Shown here piece by piece: positions 51,483 through 60,020 of a stretch of 64,000 bases of DNA; position 1 is the first letter of the stretch, and each line of letters opens with the position of its first letter. The stretch is from Bacillota bacterium (GTDB lineage Bacteria; Bacillota; UBA4882; UBA8346), in contig JAEYGI010000045.1 of NCBI GenBank assembly GCA_023402395.1, positions 1 to 64,000 of the forward strand, given 5' to 3'. The notes beneath the pieces were generated by a model, which was given only the letters and a program-made list of their open reading frames with translations, did no database searches and was not told the origin of the DNA. The position numbers were made by a program, and so were the translations under genes.

Positions 51483-51640
51483 TAAGGAGCTATTCGAAGT
51501 GACGACCTATTCTCCAGATCTTTTCCGGCGCGTCTCATCCCTGAACGCTGGATCTTGCGCCGTCCTGGCGTTGGTTCCCTGGCAAGGAAGGAGAGTGGTC
51601 TGTTGGGGCATGTGTGGTATAATACAAATATTGGGATAAT
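51483..51640. repeat. dispersed RHS-associated repeat, copy 1
   Basis: GACGACCTATTCTCCAGATC at about 51499 and GGAGAGTGGTCTGTTGGGG at about 51591-51609 recur at about 54455-54515 (GATGACCTATTCTCCAAAT and ACAGAGTGGTCTGTTGGGG) with a shorter middle. The part GCAAGGAAGGAGAG is also shared with the inverted element at 51904-51945. These look like scars left between successive RHS tip cassettes. A TATAAT near 51612 could be a promoter. Confidence 0.55.
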
Positions 51641-51900
51641 AGTAAAATGGTTTCGAGAGTTGAATGGCTTGGAGAAGATCATCCGTGGTCAAATGATCGA
51701 CCCCAAAAAGATGGAACGGGCGGAACAGTTCCGTCAATTACGGACCAGGCAAGACAAAGGCCGGGAGCGAAACGACGAAGTAACCAACAACCATCGGCTG
51801 TATTGGGAAAGATCCATGAGCGCTGTTTGCAACTAAGCGTTTCACGGAATTCTAGTGAATCTAAAGGCAATGATGATCTGTTAAACACACGTCTACCATA
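51640..51900. other. RHS-island filler without a supported gene
   Basis: Several short frames overlap, none with a ribosome binding site or recognisable domain. One (51555-51836) reads IIRGQMIDPKKMERAEQFRQ and could be a relic of a coding gene, but the evidence is too thin to call. Confidence 0.3.
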
Positions 51901-51903
51901 ATT

Positions 51904-52335
51904 CACCTCTCCTTCCTTGCTAGGGCAATGTCAACAAGCTATCCTGTAAGTATTTAGGAAGAAATCAGTCGATAATGTTGTCCAAATTCACACCTCTCCC
52001 CCTTCCCCTCCCCGATGCGGCGGTCCGATGGAGATTTTCGGCGGGGAGGGGCGATTCGCTGGAAACATTTGCCTATTGGTCGGTGAAATCAATGGAGTCG
52101 GATTTTGGGCATCAATGCTTTCTGGACAGGGACTGCTTCGAAGCATCAGCGGAGTGGAAACTTGAGTTTCCAGCGATCCATCCCTCCCCGCTGAGTAGCC
52201 CACGACAATGACAACATCGGGGAGGGAACAACGAGGGAGGGGTAAGATTTTAGGCCGGTATTGGCAAAGGTCATTCCTAATTATTGTAACCATCCCTTGT
52301 TGACATTGCCTTGCTAGGGAAGGAGAGGAGGATAG
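51904..52335. mobile_element. nested inverted-repeat (MITE-like) element
   Basis: The outer boundary is an inverted pair of the core found also at 108-145: CTCCTTCCTTGCTAGGGCAA then TGTCAACAAG (51908-51938) and its complement CTTGTTGACATTGCCTTGCT then AGGGAAGGAGAGG (52298-52330). Inside are outer arms CCTCTCCCCCTTCCCCTCCC then CGATG (51993-52016) with CATCGGGGAGGG and GAGGGAGGGG (52215-52242), and inner arms GCGGGGAGGGGCGATTCGCT then GGAAAC (52041-52066) with GTTTCCAGCGATCC and CTCCCCGC (52166-52191). There is no transposase. The whole could fold into one long hairpin. The right end joins the orphan RHS tip directly. Confidence 0.65.
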
Positions 52336-53126
52336 GTCACTTGGGGTCGACGCGGGTTGTGACCAATGCGGCGGGAGTTAAGATTGCGGAGTACAAGTTC
52401 GCGCCGTATGGGGAGAAGGAAGTTGCAACTGGGGCGGGAAGTGATTATCAATTTACAGATAAGGCTGAGGATGCAACAACGGGCCTGAGTTATTTCGGAG
52501 CTCGTTTCTATGACCCGGAAGTAGGGAGGTTTATCAACCAAGATCCGACTAAGCAAGATTTAAATTGGTACGCTTATTGTGGAAATAACCCTCTCAATAG
52601 AGTTGACCCGGACGGAAAGGCTTATGATCTTGTTGATGTCGGCTTTTTTGCTTGGAGCGCTGCTGATTTTGTTAAAGATCCATCGTTAGAAAATTTTGGT
52701 TGGATGGTTGTAGATGGTGTCTCTTTACTCCCGGTGGTTCCTTCAACTGGCTATGTAAGAAGAGGAATACAGTTAATAAATAAAGCTGATAATGTTATTA
52801 AAGGAACCGTCAAAGCGTCATCTAGAGCCTTGGGCAGAAACTTAGAAAAAGCAGGGTTTGCACGAGGAGTAAATGAAGTTGCCCATCACATTGTTGCCGG
52901 TAATTCCAAGAAAGCGGAATATGCTCGTTCGGTATTAGAGAAGTTTAGTGTGGGAATTAATGACGCTGTAAATGGGCTTTTCTATGATGCATCGAAACAT
53001 GCGAAAATGCATACTGACGAATACTATCAAAAAGTTAATGGTATTTTGGAACAAGTCACAAGTAAAAATGAATTAACTACAGCATTACAAGATATTGCAA
53101 CTCAAATCACAGAAGGTACTTTCTAA
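52311..53126 (+). pseudogene. orphan RHS tip with AHH nuclease toxin domain
   Basis: From about 52338 the frame reads HLGSTRVVTNAAGVKIAEYK, then FAPYGEKEV, FGARFYDPEVGRFINQDPTK and NNPLNRVDPDG. This is the RHS core of the full-length toxin, closely similar in DNA as well. A different tip follows: a hydrophobic linker, then VAHHIVAGNSKKAEYARSVL, the segment FSVGINDAVNGLFYD and AKMHTDEYYQKVN. That fits the AHH group of HNH/endonuclease VII-fold toxins, with AHH as catalytic motif. It lacks a signal peptide, a repeat region and a credible start (the frame opens in the upstream repeat), so it is a silent displaced tip that recombination could swap into the upstream gene. An Imm11-like gene follows. 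Confidence 0.8.
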
Positions 53127-53143
53127 ATTGGAGGTTGACTTTA

Positions 53144-53668
53144 TTGAAGATCTTTAAATTATCAATGGATGTAAATAACTATAAAAGTGTAGTGCTTAAG
53201 GATAAGAATTATTGGGATATTATCACTAATATAAACTTAAAACGCGTTTCTGACACTTGGCCTGCTATAGAACTAGAATTTATAAGTAAAGGGAAAAAAG
53301 GAGATTGCCCCGACTTAATTTCTTCCTTACCGGTATTTAGTGAGAGAGCCATTAGTATTTTGGATGATTTACTGAAAGACAGCGTTGAATATTTGCCATT
53401 TCTTTGCCCAGGGAAAGTCAAATACTATGGTGTGAATGTATTGAAATCGATAGATTGTATCAATCATGACAATGCGGAGGTTGTAAGATTCGATAGTGGA
53501 CGAATAATGCGATTTAAAAAGTATGCTTTTAAAAAAGACATGCTGGAAGGAATACAGATTTTTAAAATCCCTGATTTACTAAATAGCCCGGTGTTTGTCG
53601 GTGAAATTTTTGTAGATAAGGTAAAGGAAACCGGATTAGAGGGATTTAAATTTGAAGAAGTAGGATAA
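53144..53668 (+). CDS. Imm11-like immunity protein
   Basis: A 174-residue cytoplasmic protein starting at TTG 53144 with TTGGAGG at 10 bp. It matches the Imm11 (DUF1629) pattern: KIFKLSMDVNNYKSVVL, KKGDCPDLISSLPVFSERAI, DDLLKDSVEYLPFLCPGK, YYGVNVLKSIDCIN and FKIPDLLNSPVFVGEIFVDK ending ETGLEGFKFEEVG. Imm11 proteins neutralise nuclease-type RHS and CDI toxins and are often paired with AHH-type tips, as here. It lies 18 bp after the orphan tip. Confidence 0.82.
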   Translation: MKIFKLSMDVNNYKSVVLKDKNYWDIITNINLKRVSDTWPAIELEFISKGKKGDCPDLISSLPVFSERAISILDDLLKDSVEYLPFLCPGKVKYYGVNVLKSIDCINHDNAEVVRFDSGRIMRFKKYAFKKDMLEGIQIFKIPDLLNSPVFVGEIFVDKVKETGLEGFKFEEVG

Positions 53669-53712
53669 ATCAAATGCTTAAAGGAAATCTTCTCAGAATT
53701 AGGAGGTGTTAT

Positions 53713-54233
53713 TTGAAAATATTTGAATTATCAACGGATGCAAATAATTATCAAAATTTAGTGCCAGTCAATATAGCATCTTGGGATATTATCAATAACA
53801 TAGCTTTAAAAAATGTAGCTAATAATTGGAACCCAATAGAATTAGAGTTTATAAGTAAGCGAAGAAAAAAGGAGATTGTCCTTCTTTAATTCCCCATTTG
53901 CCGGTATTTAGCGAGAGAGCTATTAACGCTTTAAATGACTTAATTAAAGATAGTGTTGAGTACTTACCATTTATTTGTCCTGGGAAAGATAAGTTTTGGG
54001 GCGTGAATGTGTTAAAGACAGTAGATTGTATTGATTATGATAACTCAAAAGTCGTTCGGTTCAGAGATGGTAAGATTATGACTTTTGAAAAGTATGTATT
54101 TAAGAAAGATAAACTCAAAGACAGCCAGATTTTTAAGATCCCTGACATAAACAACAGTGCAGTATTTGTGTCAGAAAAGCTTATTAATAAGGTAAAGGAA
54201 GCAGGTTTAGATTACCGAGGTAGGCTAAAGTGA
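53713..54233 (+). pseudogene. second Imm11-like copy, frameshifted
   Basis: A tandem duplicate of the preceding gene: TTG 53713 with AGGAGGTG upstream reads KIFELSTDANNYQNLVPV and ELEFISKRRKKEIVLL, then stops at 53887-53889. The adjacent frame continues CPSLIPHLPVFSERAINALN to DIFKIPDINNSAVFV-like sequence and stops at 54233. Relative to the intact copy there are two extra bases in the AGTAAGCGAAGAAAAAAGG run (about 53853-53873), which causes the shift. The rest is well conserved, so the break is recent, or a slippery A-run is translated with frameshifting. Confidence 0.75.
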
Positions 54234-54334
54234 ACTTTTCGGGCGTAGCTTTGAAGGCTACGCCCTTAGTCTAACCTAGCTAGAACTTCCACAGAGATTG
54301 ATTCCATTGTTATCTTGTAGTATATAATTGATCC

Positions 54335-54378
54335 GGGGCACCGACTTACGAAACGTAAGACGGTGCCCTTTCTTCTGC
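54335..54378 (+). terminator. hairpin after the Imm11 copies
   Basis: GGGCACCG.CTTACG and CGTAAG.CGGTGCCC form a 14-15 bp stem with one mismatch around an AAA-type loop; TTTCTTCT follows. Confidence 0.75.
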
Positions 54379-54454
54379 CTATTGCTTCTGCCGGCGACCG
54401 TCACCCCAAGAAAGCCGGAATCTCTCGCGGTGACCGTCGCCTTAAAGCTTCGAA

Positions 54455-54545
54455 GCGATGACCTATTCTCCAAATTTTTCCTACGTATAAGGAAACAGAG
54501 TGGTCTGTTGGGGTACACATGTGCTTTTAATGTAAAGATTGGTAT
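54455..54545. repeat. dispersed RHS-associated repeat, copy 2
   Basis: GATGACCTATTCTCC and AGAGTGGTCTGTTGGGG match the element at 51499-51609, with a shortened and altered centre. It sits directly before the RHS remnant, as copy 1 sits between cassettes. Confidence 0.5.
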
Positions 54546-54768
54546 TATAGTTACGATCGTTCCTGGAATATATCCGATAGCGGCCGAAAGTACGTTTACG
54601 ACAATGCCGGGAACTTGATCCCTACGATCCGGCCGGGAATATTACGCGTATCAATACCGATTATTACGATTACAATGGGTTGAACCGGCTGACATGGTAT
54701 GAGAATAGTTCTACTCCCCGGACGGGCAACGGGATGGCCTGGAGCTATGACAGGGCCGGGACACTCCG
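54546..54768 (+). pseudogene. RHS YD-repeat remnant
   Basis: In-frame text YSYDRSWNISDSGRKYVYDN then AGNLI breaks at about 54620 and resumes as YDPAGNITRINTDYYDYNGL, NRLTWYENSSTP and MAWSYDRAG. This mirrors the full-length toxin near 48760-48900 (YDPVGNITRINSDYYGYDGL and LTWYGSGSTP). No start or stop context; it is debris of a former RHS gene. Confidence 0.85.
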
Positions 54769-54785
54769 CCATTGACCCCTTCTCC

Positions 54786-55127
54786 CTATTCCCGCGTATC
54801 CCGGTCCTCGCGTTTCCTCAATATCCCGACGAGTTCCACCCCGTCTTCCAATCCCCGCCGGTAGACGATTTCCTGGAGCCGGTGCTCCATGATCGCCGCG
54901 GTTTCGTTGATCGCGTTCAGAACCGCCGCCCCTCCGGGGCTGGGGAGCAGGTTTTCCAGGACCGCCAGAAACTTGCCAAACTCCGAACGGGTCTTTTGCA
55001 GTTCCGGATCGCGCCCGATCACTTTCTCGGCCAATTCAGCCACCCTTTCCATAACCAGGTAGTCCAGATAATGATCCAGCGATTCCAATTCCGGGGCGGG
55101 GGTGAGAGGGGGTTCGTCGTGGAGCAT
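54786..55127 (-). CDS. small helical conserved protein (paralogue of the 11.4-kb pseudogene)
   Basis: A 113-residue acidic protein (LDHYLDYLVMERVAELAEKVIGRD, QKTRSEFGKFLAVLENLL, IMEHRLQEIVYRRGLEDGVELVGIL). It is homologous along most of its length to the broken gene at 11377-11685. Starting at ATG 55127 with AGGAGGCCCGC upstream. The family is unknown to me; both copies flank accessory DNA and lie near small regulators (Spo0E-like here, XRE there). Confidence 0.65.
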   Translation of the reverse strand: MLHDEPPLTPAPELESLDHYLDYLVMERVAELAEKVIGRDPELQKTRSEFGKFLAVLENLLPSPGGAAVLNAINETAAIMEHRLQEIVYRRGLEDGVELVGILRKREDRDTRE

Positions 55128-55195
55128 GGAAGCGGGCCTCCTTTACGAATTTGATGGCGAAACTTTCATTCCAGCCGGCAAACGGCGTCGCCTTT

Positions 55196-55378
55196 TCAAA
55201 CGCCAATCCTCCGTTGATATTCATTGATCAAAAGGTCCAATTCAAGGCTGGCAATTAAAACTTGGTGGTTCGTATGCCCTTTTTCAGTCCACAATCGGTG
55301 CATCCGGTCGCGGACGCTCTCGATTTGTTCCTTGAGCATTTCCAAAGAAACAAAATCCTTATTGATTGATGATCCCAT
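55196..55378 (-). CDS. Spo0E-like aspartyl-phosphate phosphatase
   Basis: A 60-residue protein of two helices: LEMLKEQIESVRDRMHRLWTEKG, then HQVLIASLELDLLINEYQRR. The SLELDLLINEY segment is the Spo0E signature (S-x-x-L-D-x-L-I-x-x-Y/F). Spo0E proteins remove phosphate from Spo0A~P and delay sporulation. ATG 55378 has TTGAGGTATCAAAG upstream. It may be co-transcribed with the 54786 gene, the intervening about 70 bp containing no terminator. Confidence 0.85.
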   Translation of the reverse strand: MGSSINKDFVSLEMLKEQIESVRDRMHRLWTEKGHTNHQVLIASLELDLLINEYQRRIGV

Positions 55379-55620
55379 CTTTGATACCTCAATTAACCGT
55401 AATAACCGAGTTTTTCTGTGCTTTTGCCTTATATAAGGCTTGAAGAACGGACCGGGATTATGAAAAGTTTGGTATATTCATAAGTACCTTTACATCAATT
55501 CGGTAGCTTTTACCAGTATATTATATATCTATTTCAATATTATTGCAATAAATAACATTATAATTGATATATATTTCTTTTTTTCTGCCTCTATAATGGG
55601 ACATAAAGAGGTGGATATGT

Positions 55621-55887
55621 TTGAAGGATAATTTTTTAGAAAAATATCGGGAGATTGGCAGAAGGATTGCTTTTTATCGCAGTAAACGAGGTATCTCGCA
55701 GGAAGTTTTGGGCGAAAAAATCAATTACAGTAAAAGCTATATAAGCAAGATCGAGGCTCCCGGCTCAGATGTTCCTTATTCATTAGATATTTTGTTTGCA
55801 ATCGCGGCGGGATTGGAATTAGACCCGGTTATCTTTCTTTTGCCGATTAGTGAAGAGAATTTCGAAAAGTATCGAACTGATAAATAA
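55621..55887 (+). CDS. XRE-family transcriptional regulator (small)
   Basis: An 88-residue helix-turn-helix protein: YREIGRRIAFYRSKRGISQE, then VLGEKINYSKSYISKIEAPG (recognition helix) and LDILFAIAAGLELDPVIFLLP. It is only a DNA-binding domain with a short tail, similar in size to SinR or phage-type repressors. TTG 55621 has AAAGAGGTG upstream. It is divergent from the Spo0E-like gene across an AT-rich spacer, suggesting joint control. Confidence 0.85.
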   Translation: MKDNFLEKYREIGRRIAFYRSKRGISQEVLGEKINYSKSYISKIEAPGSDVPYSLDILFAIAAGLELDPVIFLLPISEENFEKYRTDK

Positions 55888-55967
55888 AAAGTCGGCTTAG
55901 CCCAATGGACTTTATAAAATCTCCAAATATGATAGGGCAAAAAGTAATGAACTATGGGAACGGCTCC

Positions 55968-56283
55968 TATAGTTCATTTATTTACTAAATATCCACATTC
56001 AGTTACTGAATGTGGATTGGGAATGGTTCCTCATGTTCATTTATTCACAGAATATCCACATTCTTTTACTCCATGAAATGATTTACTAACAGAATATCCA
56101 CATTCTTTTACCGCATGAAATAATTCAGTAATTAAATATCCACATTTAGTTACTCCGTGAAATGATTCAGTTACTGAATATCCACATTCTTTTATTCAAT
56201 GAAATGATTCACTGGCTAAACATCCCCATTGGATTGCCGATGCTCCGCATCGGGCAACCCAATGGGGATGGAGGGGCCTTCAT
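55968..56283. repeat. 21-bp tandem array with alternating A/B units
   Basis: Units of exactly 21 bp follow each other. A-type units read ATATCCACATTCTTTTACTC (starts 55989, 56052, 56094, 56136, 56178, decayed at 56220). B-type units read ATGAAATGATTCAGTTACTG, intercalated at 21-bp steps. Both share AT-N6-ATTC-N2-TTACT. Near 55992-56014 CCACATTCAG and CTGAATGTGG make a perfect hairpin. All plus-strand frames are quickly closed by stops. On the minus strand the units read heptads such as GVKECGY and SVSKSFH for a stretch but with stops. A non-coding structural role is more likely. Confidence 0.82.
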
Positions 56284-56367
56284 CGCATCAATTGGGATTC
56301 GCCAATGTTGCATTTTCCGTATCAACTTCTCAAATCATGTCAAAACTGATCCCTGGAGGTGAGCGCG

Positions 56368-56568
56368 ATGCAACGCATGGCGAATCCGTTGAAACAAGCT
56401 CAAGGCGGTCAACCGTTATTTTCCCGGGAATTGGCGGCGGCATCGGAAGAATTGGCCGAGGAGCAGAACCGGCTGGAATCCCTCGCCGAATTGTATATCG
56501 ACAAGGTCCGGGGGGCGGGGCGCGCCAAACCGTCATCCCGGAGGGGGATCATGGATCTTTTGGAATAA
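56368..56568 (+). CDS. small helical protein of unknown function
   Basis: A 66-residue protein (MANPLKQAQGGQPLFSRELA, then ASEELAEEQNRLESLAELYIDKV) mostly one charged amphipathic helix, with a basic tail RAKPSSRRGIMDLLE. ATG 56368 has CTGGAGGTGAG upstream at 6 bp. No recognised family; it follows the 21-bp array closely. Confidence 0.5.
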   Translation: MQRMANPLKQAQGGQPLFSRELAAASEELAEEQNRLESLAELYIDKVRGAGRAKPSSRRGIMDLLE

Positions 56569-56742
56569 TCGGGGTCATTTTCGGATTTCGCGATGAATCA
56601 AATCATGGAATGCAGCCGGCACCCGCGGCAAGCCGGGCCGCCCGGCATCGCCGCAGGAATTCGCATCGCGGGGTCGAACCTATATTAGAAATTTACTTCA
56701 TCCTATATTGCCATCTATTTCTATCATAAGGAGATTATTGAG

Positions 56743-57951
56743 ATGCTCAAGTCACTCGTCGGCACTTGGGCTGTTGGTTGGTTGGGACTGCTGACGGGCG
56801 TGGTGCTGAGCTATGGCGATTCGATCCGGCCCGCGCCCAAAGCTTCGTCTTCCGCCGAACCCGATTACCAAACCGCCGCTTTGGACGGCAATCTGCCCGT
56901 CTTTTACGAGTTAATGCGCGATAAGCTGAACTTCCCGCTCTCCTGGGCCTCCGGGAATTTCAAAAATTTCAACGAGTGGCGGAAGCAGGCCCGCGCCAAG
57001 GCGCTGGAAGGCGTGCGGCCGGTAGTTCCCGACCATACGCCGTTTAACGCTCGAATCATCGACGAACAGGAGCGCGGGACTTATCTGGCCCGGAAGCTTG
57101 TCTTTAACCTGACGGCCGAGAGCCGGGTGCTGGGCCTGATGCTGGCGCCCAAAGGCAAGGGGCCGTTTCCCGCGGTGCTGCTGCTGCACGATCACGGCTC
57201 TAAGTTCGACATTGGCAAGGAGAAGATGATCAAACCCTGGGGCGACGAAGCCAAGCTGAAATCGGCCCAGTCCTGGGCCGACCGGCTGTTGTCCGGCCGG
57301 TTCGTCGGGGACGAGCTGGCCGCCCGGGGTTATGCGGTGCTGGCCGTGGACGCGCTAGGCTGGGGCGACCGGGGGCCAATGACCTATGAACTCCAACAGG
57401 CGCTGGGGAGCAATCTGCTCAATCTCGGCAGTTCGCCGGCGGGGCTGATGGCGTTTGAGGATCTCCGTTCCGCCGAATTCCTGGCCTCCCTGCCGGAAGT
57501 GGATCCGAAACGCATCGGCGCGCTGGGGTTTTCAATGGGGTCGTTCCGGACCTGGCAGGTGGCGGCCCTGAGCGACACGATCCAGGCCGGGGTGGCGGTC
57601 TGCTGGATGACCACGGCCAAAGGCGTGATGGTTCCCGGCAACAATATTCTGCGGGGGCAGTCGTCCTACTGGATGACCCAGCCGGGCCTGGTCCGCCATC
57701 TCGACTTCCCGGATGTGGCGAGCATCGCCGCGCCGAAACCGATGCTCTTTTTTAACGGCGGCCAGGATGCGCTGTTTCCGACCGATTCGGTGAACGCCGC
57801 CTATGCCAAAATGAAGCAGGTCTGGCAATCGCAGCGGGCCGGAGAGAAACTCACGGCCAAGCTCTGGCCGGATCTAGGCCATGTTTTCCTCCAGGAGCAG
57901 CAGGAGGAGGCGTTCGCCTGGCTGGATCAGTGGCTGAAGGCAAGGCAATGA
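56743..57951 (+). CDS. alpha/beta hydrolase, acetyl-xylan-esterase-like
   Basis: A 402-residue hydrolase. The N-terminal hydrophobic stretch (LVGTWAVGWLGLLTGVVLSYG) may be a signal or anchor. The fold is that of large dienelactone-hydrolase/acetyl-xylan-esterase proteins (PF12715-like): FPAVLLLHDHGSKFDIGKEK (oxyanion region), GYAVLAVDALGWGDRG, nucleophile elbow IGALGFSMGSFRTW, then acid NGGQDALFPTDS and histidine DLGHVFLQEQ. Such enzymes de-acetylate plant polysaccharides or cephalosporins, consistent with the pectate lyase elsewhere in the window. AAGGAGAT precedes ATG 56743. Convergent with the S9 peptidase. Confidence 0.82.
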   Translation: MLKSLVGTWAVGWLGLLTGVVLSYGDSIRPAPKASSSAEPDYQTAALDGNLPVFYELMRDKLNFPLSWASGNFKNFNEWRKQARAKALEGVRPVVPDHTPFNARIIDEQERGTYLARKLVFNLTAESRVLGLMLAPKGKGPFPAVLLLHDHGSKFDIGKEKMIKPWGDEAKLKSAQSWADRLLSGRFVGDELAARGYAVLAVDALGWGDRGPMTYELQQALGSNLLNLGSSPAGLMAFEDLRSAEFLASLPEVDPKRIGALGFSMGSFRTWQVAALSDTIQAGVAVCWMTTAKGVMVPGNNILRGQSSYWMTQPGLVRHLDFPDVASIAAPKPMLFFNGGQDALFPTDSVNAAYAKMKQVWQSQRAGEKLTAKLWPDLGHVFLQEQQEEAFAWLDQWLKARQ

Positions 57952-57960
57952 GCATTAACT

Positions 57961-58008
57961 AAAAAAACAACCCGGACTGACCGTTGACGCAGCCCGGGTT
58001 GATTGCTT
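57961..58008. terminator. bidirectional terminator between hydrolase and peptidase genes
   Basis: AACCCGG (57969-57975) pairs with CCGGGTT (57994-58000) with additional inner pairing. A run of seven As on the left and GATTGCTTTT on the right give T-runs for both directions. Confidence 0.82.
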
Positions 58009-59904
58009 TTATTGCAAATGCCGCTGGAGAAATTGCTCCATGGCTTCATAAAATTCGAATCTGTTCTCTTCCAGCCGGAACCCGTGGCCCTCGTTCTCCT
58101 TGACCAGATATTCGACGGCCAGGCCGCGCTCGCGGAGCGCCCGGACCATCTGGTCGGATTCGTTGACGTTGACCCGGGGGTCCTGGGCGCCTTGCGCAAT
58201 CAGCAGCGGAACTTTGATCCGGCCGGCGTGGAACACCGGTGAAGCGGCCCGCAGCAGCTCGGTGTCGTGCTCGGGGTGGCCGATCATGGCGTAGAGCTGA
58301 TCGAGGACCGGTTTCCAATAGGCCGGGATGGTCTGCAGGAACGTGAACAGATTGGAGATCCCCACATAATCAATGCCACAGGCGTAAAGGTCGGGCGTGA
58401 AGGTCACTCCGGCCAGGGTGGCGTACCCGCCGTAACTCCCGCCATAAATGGCGATTCGTTTCGGATCGGCGATGCCTTCGTTGATCAGCCATTGGACGCC
58501 GTCGCTGATATCGTCCTGCATGGCCCGGCCCCATTGTTTGAAGGAAGCCTCCCAGAAGCGCCGGCCGTAACCGGTGGAACCCCGGAAATTGACTTGCAGC
58601 ACCGCATAGCCCCGGTTGGCCAGGAACTGCACTTCGGCGTTGAACCCCCAACGGTTCCGCGCCCACGGCCCGCCGTGAGGATTGACTACTACCGGCAGTT
58701 GCTTCGGCGGCGCGCCGGGCGGCAGGGTCAGATAGCCGTGAATGGTCAGGCCGTCGCGGGAGCGATAACTGATGGGTTTCATTTCACTCAAAGCCGCCGG
58801 ATCCAGCCAGGGGCTGACATCGGCCAGCTTCGTCAGGCGGTCGGTTTCGGTCTCGTACAGGTAATAGGCGCCCAGCGAACGATCGCTGTAGGTCCGGACG
58901 ATGTAGCGGTCTTCGGCGCGGTTGGCGGCAGTGATGGCGATCTCATCCCGCGGCAATTGCCGGCGGAGCGCGTCGAATTGTTGGGCGGCGACCGGGTCGA
59001 GGAACTTGAACTCCGTCTTCCAGGTGGTATAGGAGACCCGGGTCAGCGTCCGGCGCTTTTTGGAATAGGAGAGCCCTTCGGCGTCCACCTCCGGGTGTTC
59101 GAAGACCGGCTCCAGTTCTTTGGCGTTGGCGGGATCGTACTTGACGAGCGCCGTTTTGTCCCGGCCCAGGTTGGAGAGGGCGTACACCAAGCGGTTGTCA
59201 AAGGTGAAACAGACCGGCTGCAGCGTCTCCCGGAAGTCGGTGGTCAGCACCGGCCGGAACGACTGGTCCTCCGTTTCGCGATAGAGCAGGGTGGTGTTCG
59301 AACCGTCGCTGGCCTTGGCCACCCGCAGCTTTCCCTGGTGATCGGTGAGCCATTCGTCGATGTTGCCGGGGTTTTCGGCCAGCAGCGTCAGAGCGCCGGT
59401 GGTCGCATTCAGGCGATAGGCGTCGAAGACCTGCGGGTCCCGCCGGTTCAACCCGATGATCAACTCGTGATCGTGATCGTCCAACCGGTCGATGATCGTG
59501 GCCCGGGTGTGGGGGAAGGGGGTCAGATCCTTTAAATTGCCGCCGTCGCGATCCACGGCCACCACGTGGTAATTCTCGTCCCCTTGAAAATCCTTGAGAT
59601 AAATGAGGCGTTGATTGCTTTTCCAAAAGTGGCCGGCGATGTCCCGGGCGGTCTCGCTGGTGATCCGGACCGCTTCCGGGCCTCCCCGCTTTTGGATGAA
59701 CAGATTCATTCGGTTCTGATAGGGCCCGGTGAAGGAGAGATAGTCACCGTCGGGCGAGATTTGGAATTCAGACTGCTCCGGATTGCGGAAAAAATCGCGC
59801 AAGGGAATCCGCGGCGCGGCCCAGGCCGAAGCCGCGCCCATTAGCAGCGCACCGCCGCCAGCCGCCACCAGGACTGGAATGATTAACAGCCAATGGTTGG
59901 GCAT
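58009..59904 (-). CDS. secreted S9-family prolyl oligopeptidase-type peptidase
   Basis: A 631-residue exported serine peptidase. A signal peptide (LLIIPVLVAAGGGALLMGAASAWA) precedes a seven-bladed beta-propeller (residues 35-380, PDGDYLSFTGP). The C-terminal alpha/beta hydrolase follows: LPVVVNPHGGPWARNRWGF, YGRRFWEASFKQWG, IYGGSYGGYATLAG with the catalytic Ser near residue 488, the acid in APQDPR-type text (AQGAQDPRVNVNESDQM) and the histidine in ENEGHGF. S9 acyl-aminoacyl-peptidase-like enzymes trim oligopeptides. ATG 59904 follows AAGGAGTATG. Normal length. Confidence 0.92.
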   Translation of the reverse strand: MPNHWLLIIPVLVAAGGGALLMGAASAWAAPRIPLRDFFRNPEQSEFQISPDGDYLSFTGPYQNRMNLFIQKRGGPEAVRITSETARDIAGHFWKSNQRLIYLKDFQGDENYHVVAVDRDGGNLKDLTPFPHTRATIIDRLDDHDHELIIGLNRRDPQVFDAYRLNATTGALTLLAENPGNIDEWLTDHQGKLRVAKASDGSNTTLLYRETEDQSFRPVLTTDFRETLQPVCFTFDNRLVYALSNLGRDKTALVKYDPANAKELEPVFEHPEVDAEGLSYSKKRRTLTRVSYTTWKTEFKFLDPVAAQQFDALRRQLPRDEIAITAANRAEDRYIVRTYSDRSLGAYYLYETETDRLTKLADVSPWLDPAALSEMKPISYRSRDGLTIHGYLTLPPGAPPKQLPVVVNPHGGPWARNRWGFNAEVQFLANRGYAVLQVNFRGSTGYGRRFWEASFKQWGRAMQDDISDGVQWLINEGIADPKRIAIYGGSYGGYATLAGVTFTPDLYACGIDYVGISNLFTFLQTIPAYWKPVLDQLYAMIGHPEHDTELLRAASPVFHAGRIKVPLLIAQGAQDPRVNVNESDQMVRALRERGLAVEYLVKENEGHGFRLEENRFEFYEAMEQFLQRHLQ

Positions 59905-60020
59905 GAAACATACTCCTTCCTTAAATCTCCAGAACGGGAACTTGGAATTATTTAACTAAACGATTGGGAGCCGGGAATGGTTCCCAGCCGCTTAGAGGTT
60001 TCCAATTGCGGGCGTTTTAA

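Noticed and set aside
51555..51836. Candidate small gene in the RHS filler region
   Set aside because: No ribosome binding site, no domain and overlapping open frames of similar length.
55036..55224. Minus-strand frame between the 54786 and Spo0E-like genes
   Set aside because: Overlaps the 54786 gene in another frame and lacks a ribosome binding site and domain.
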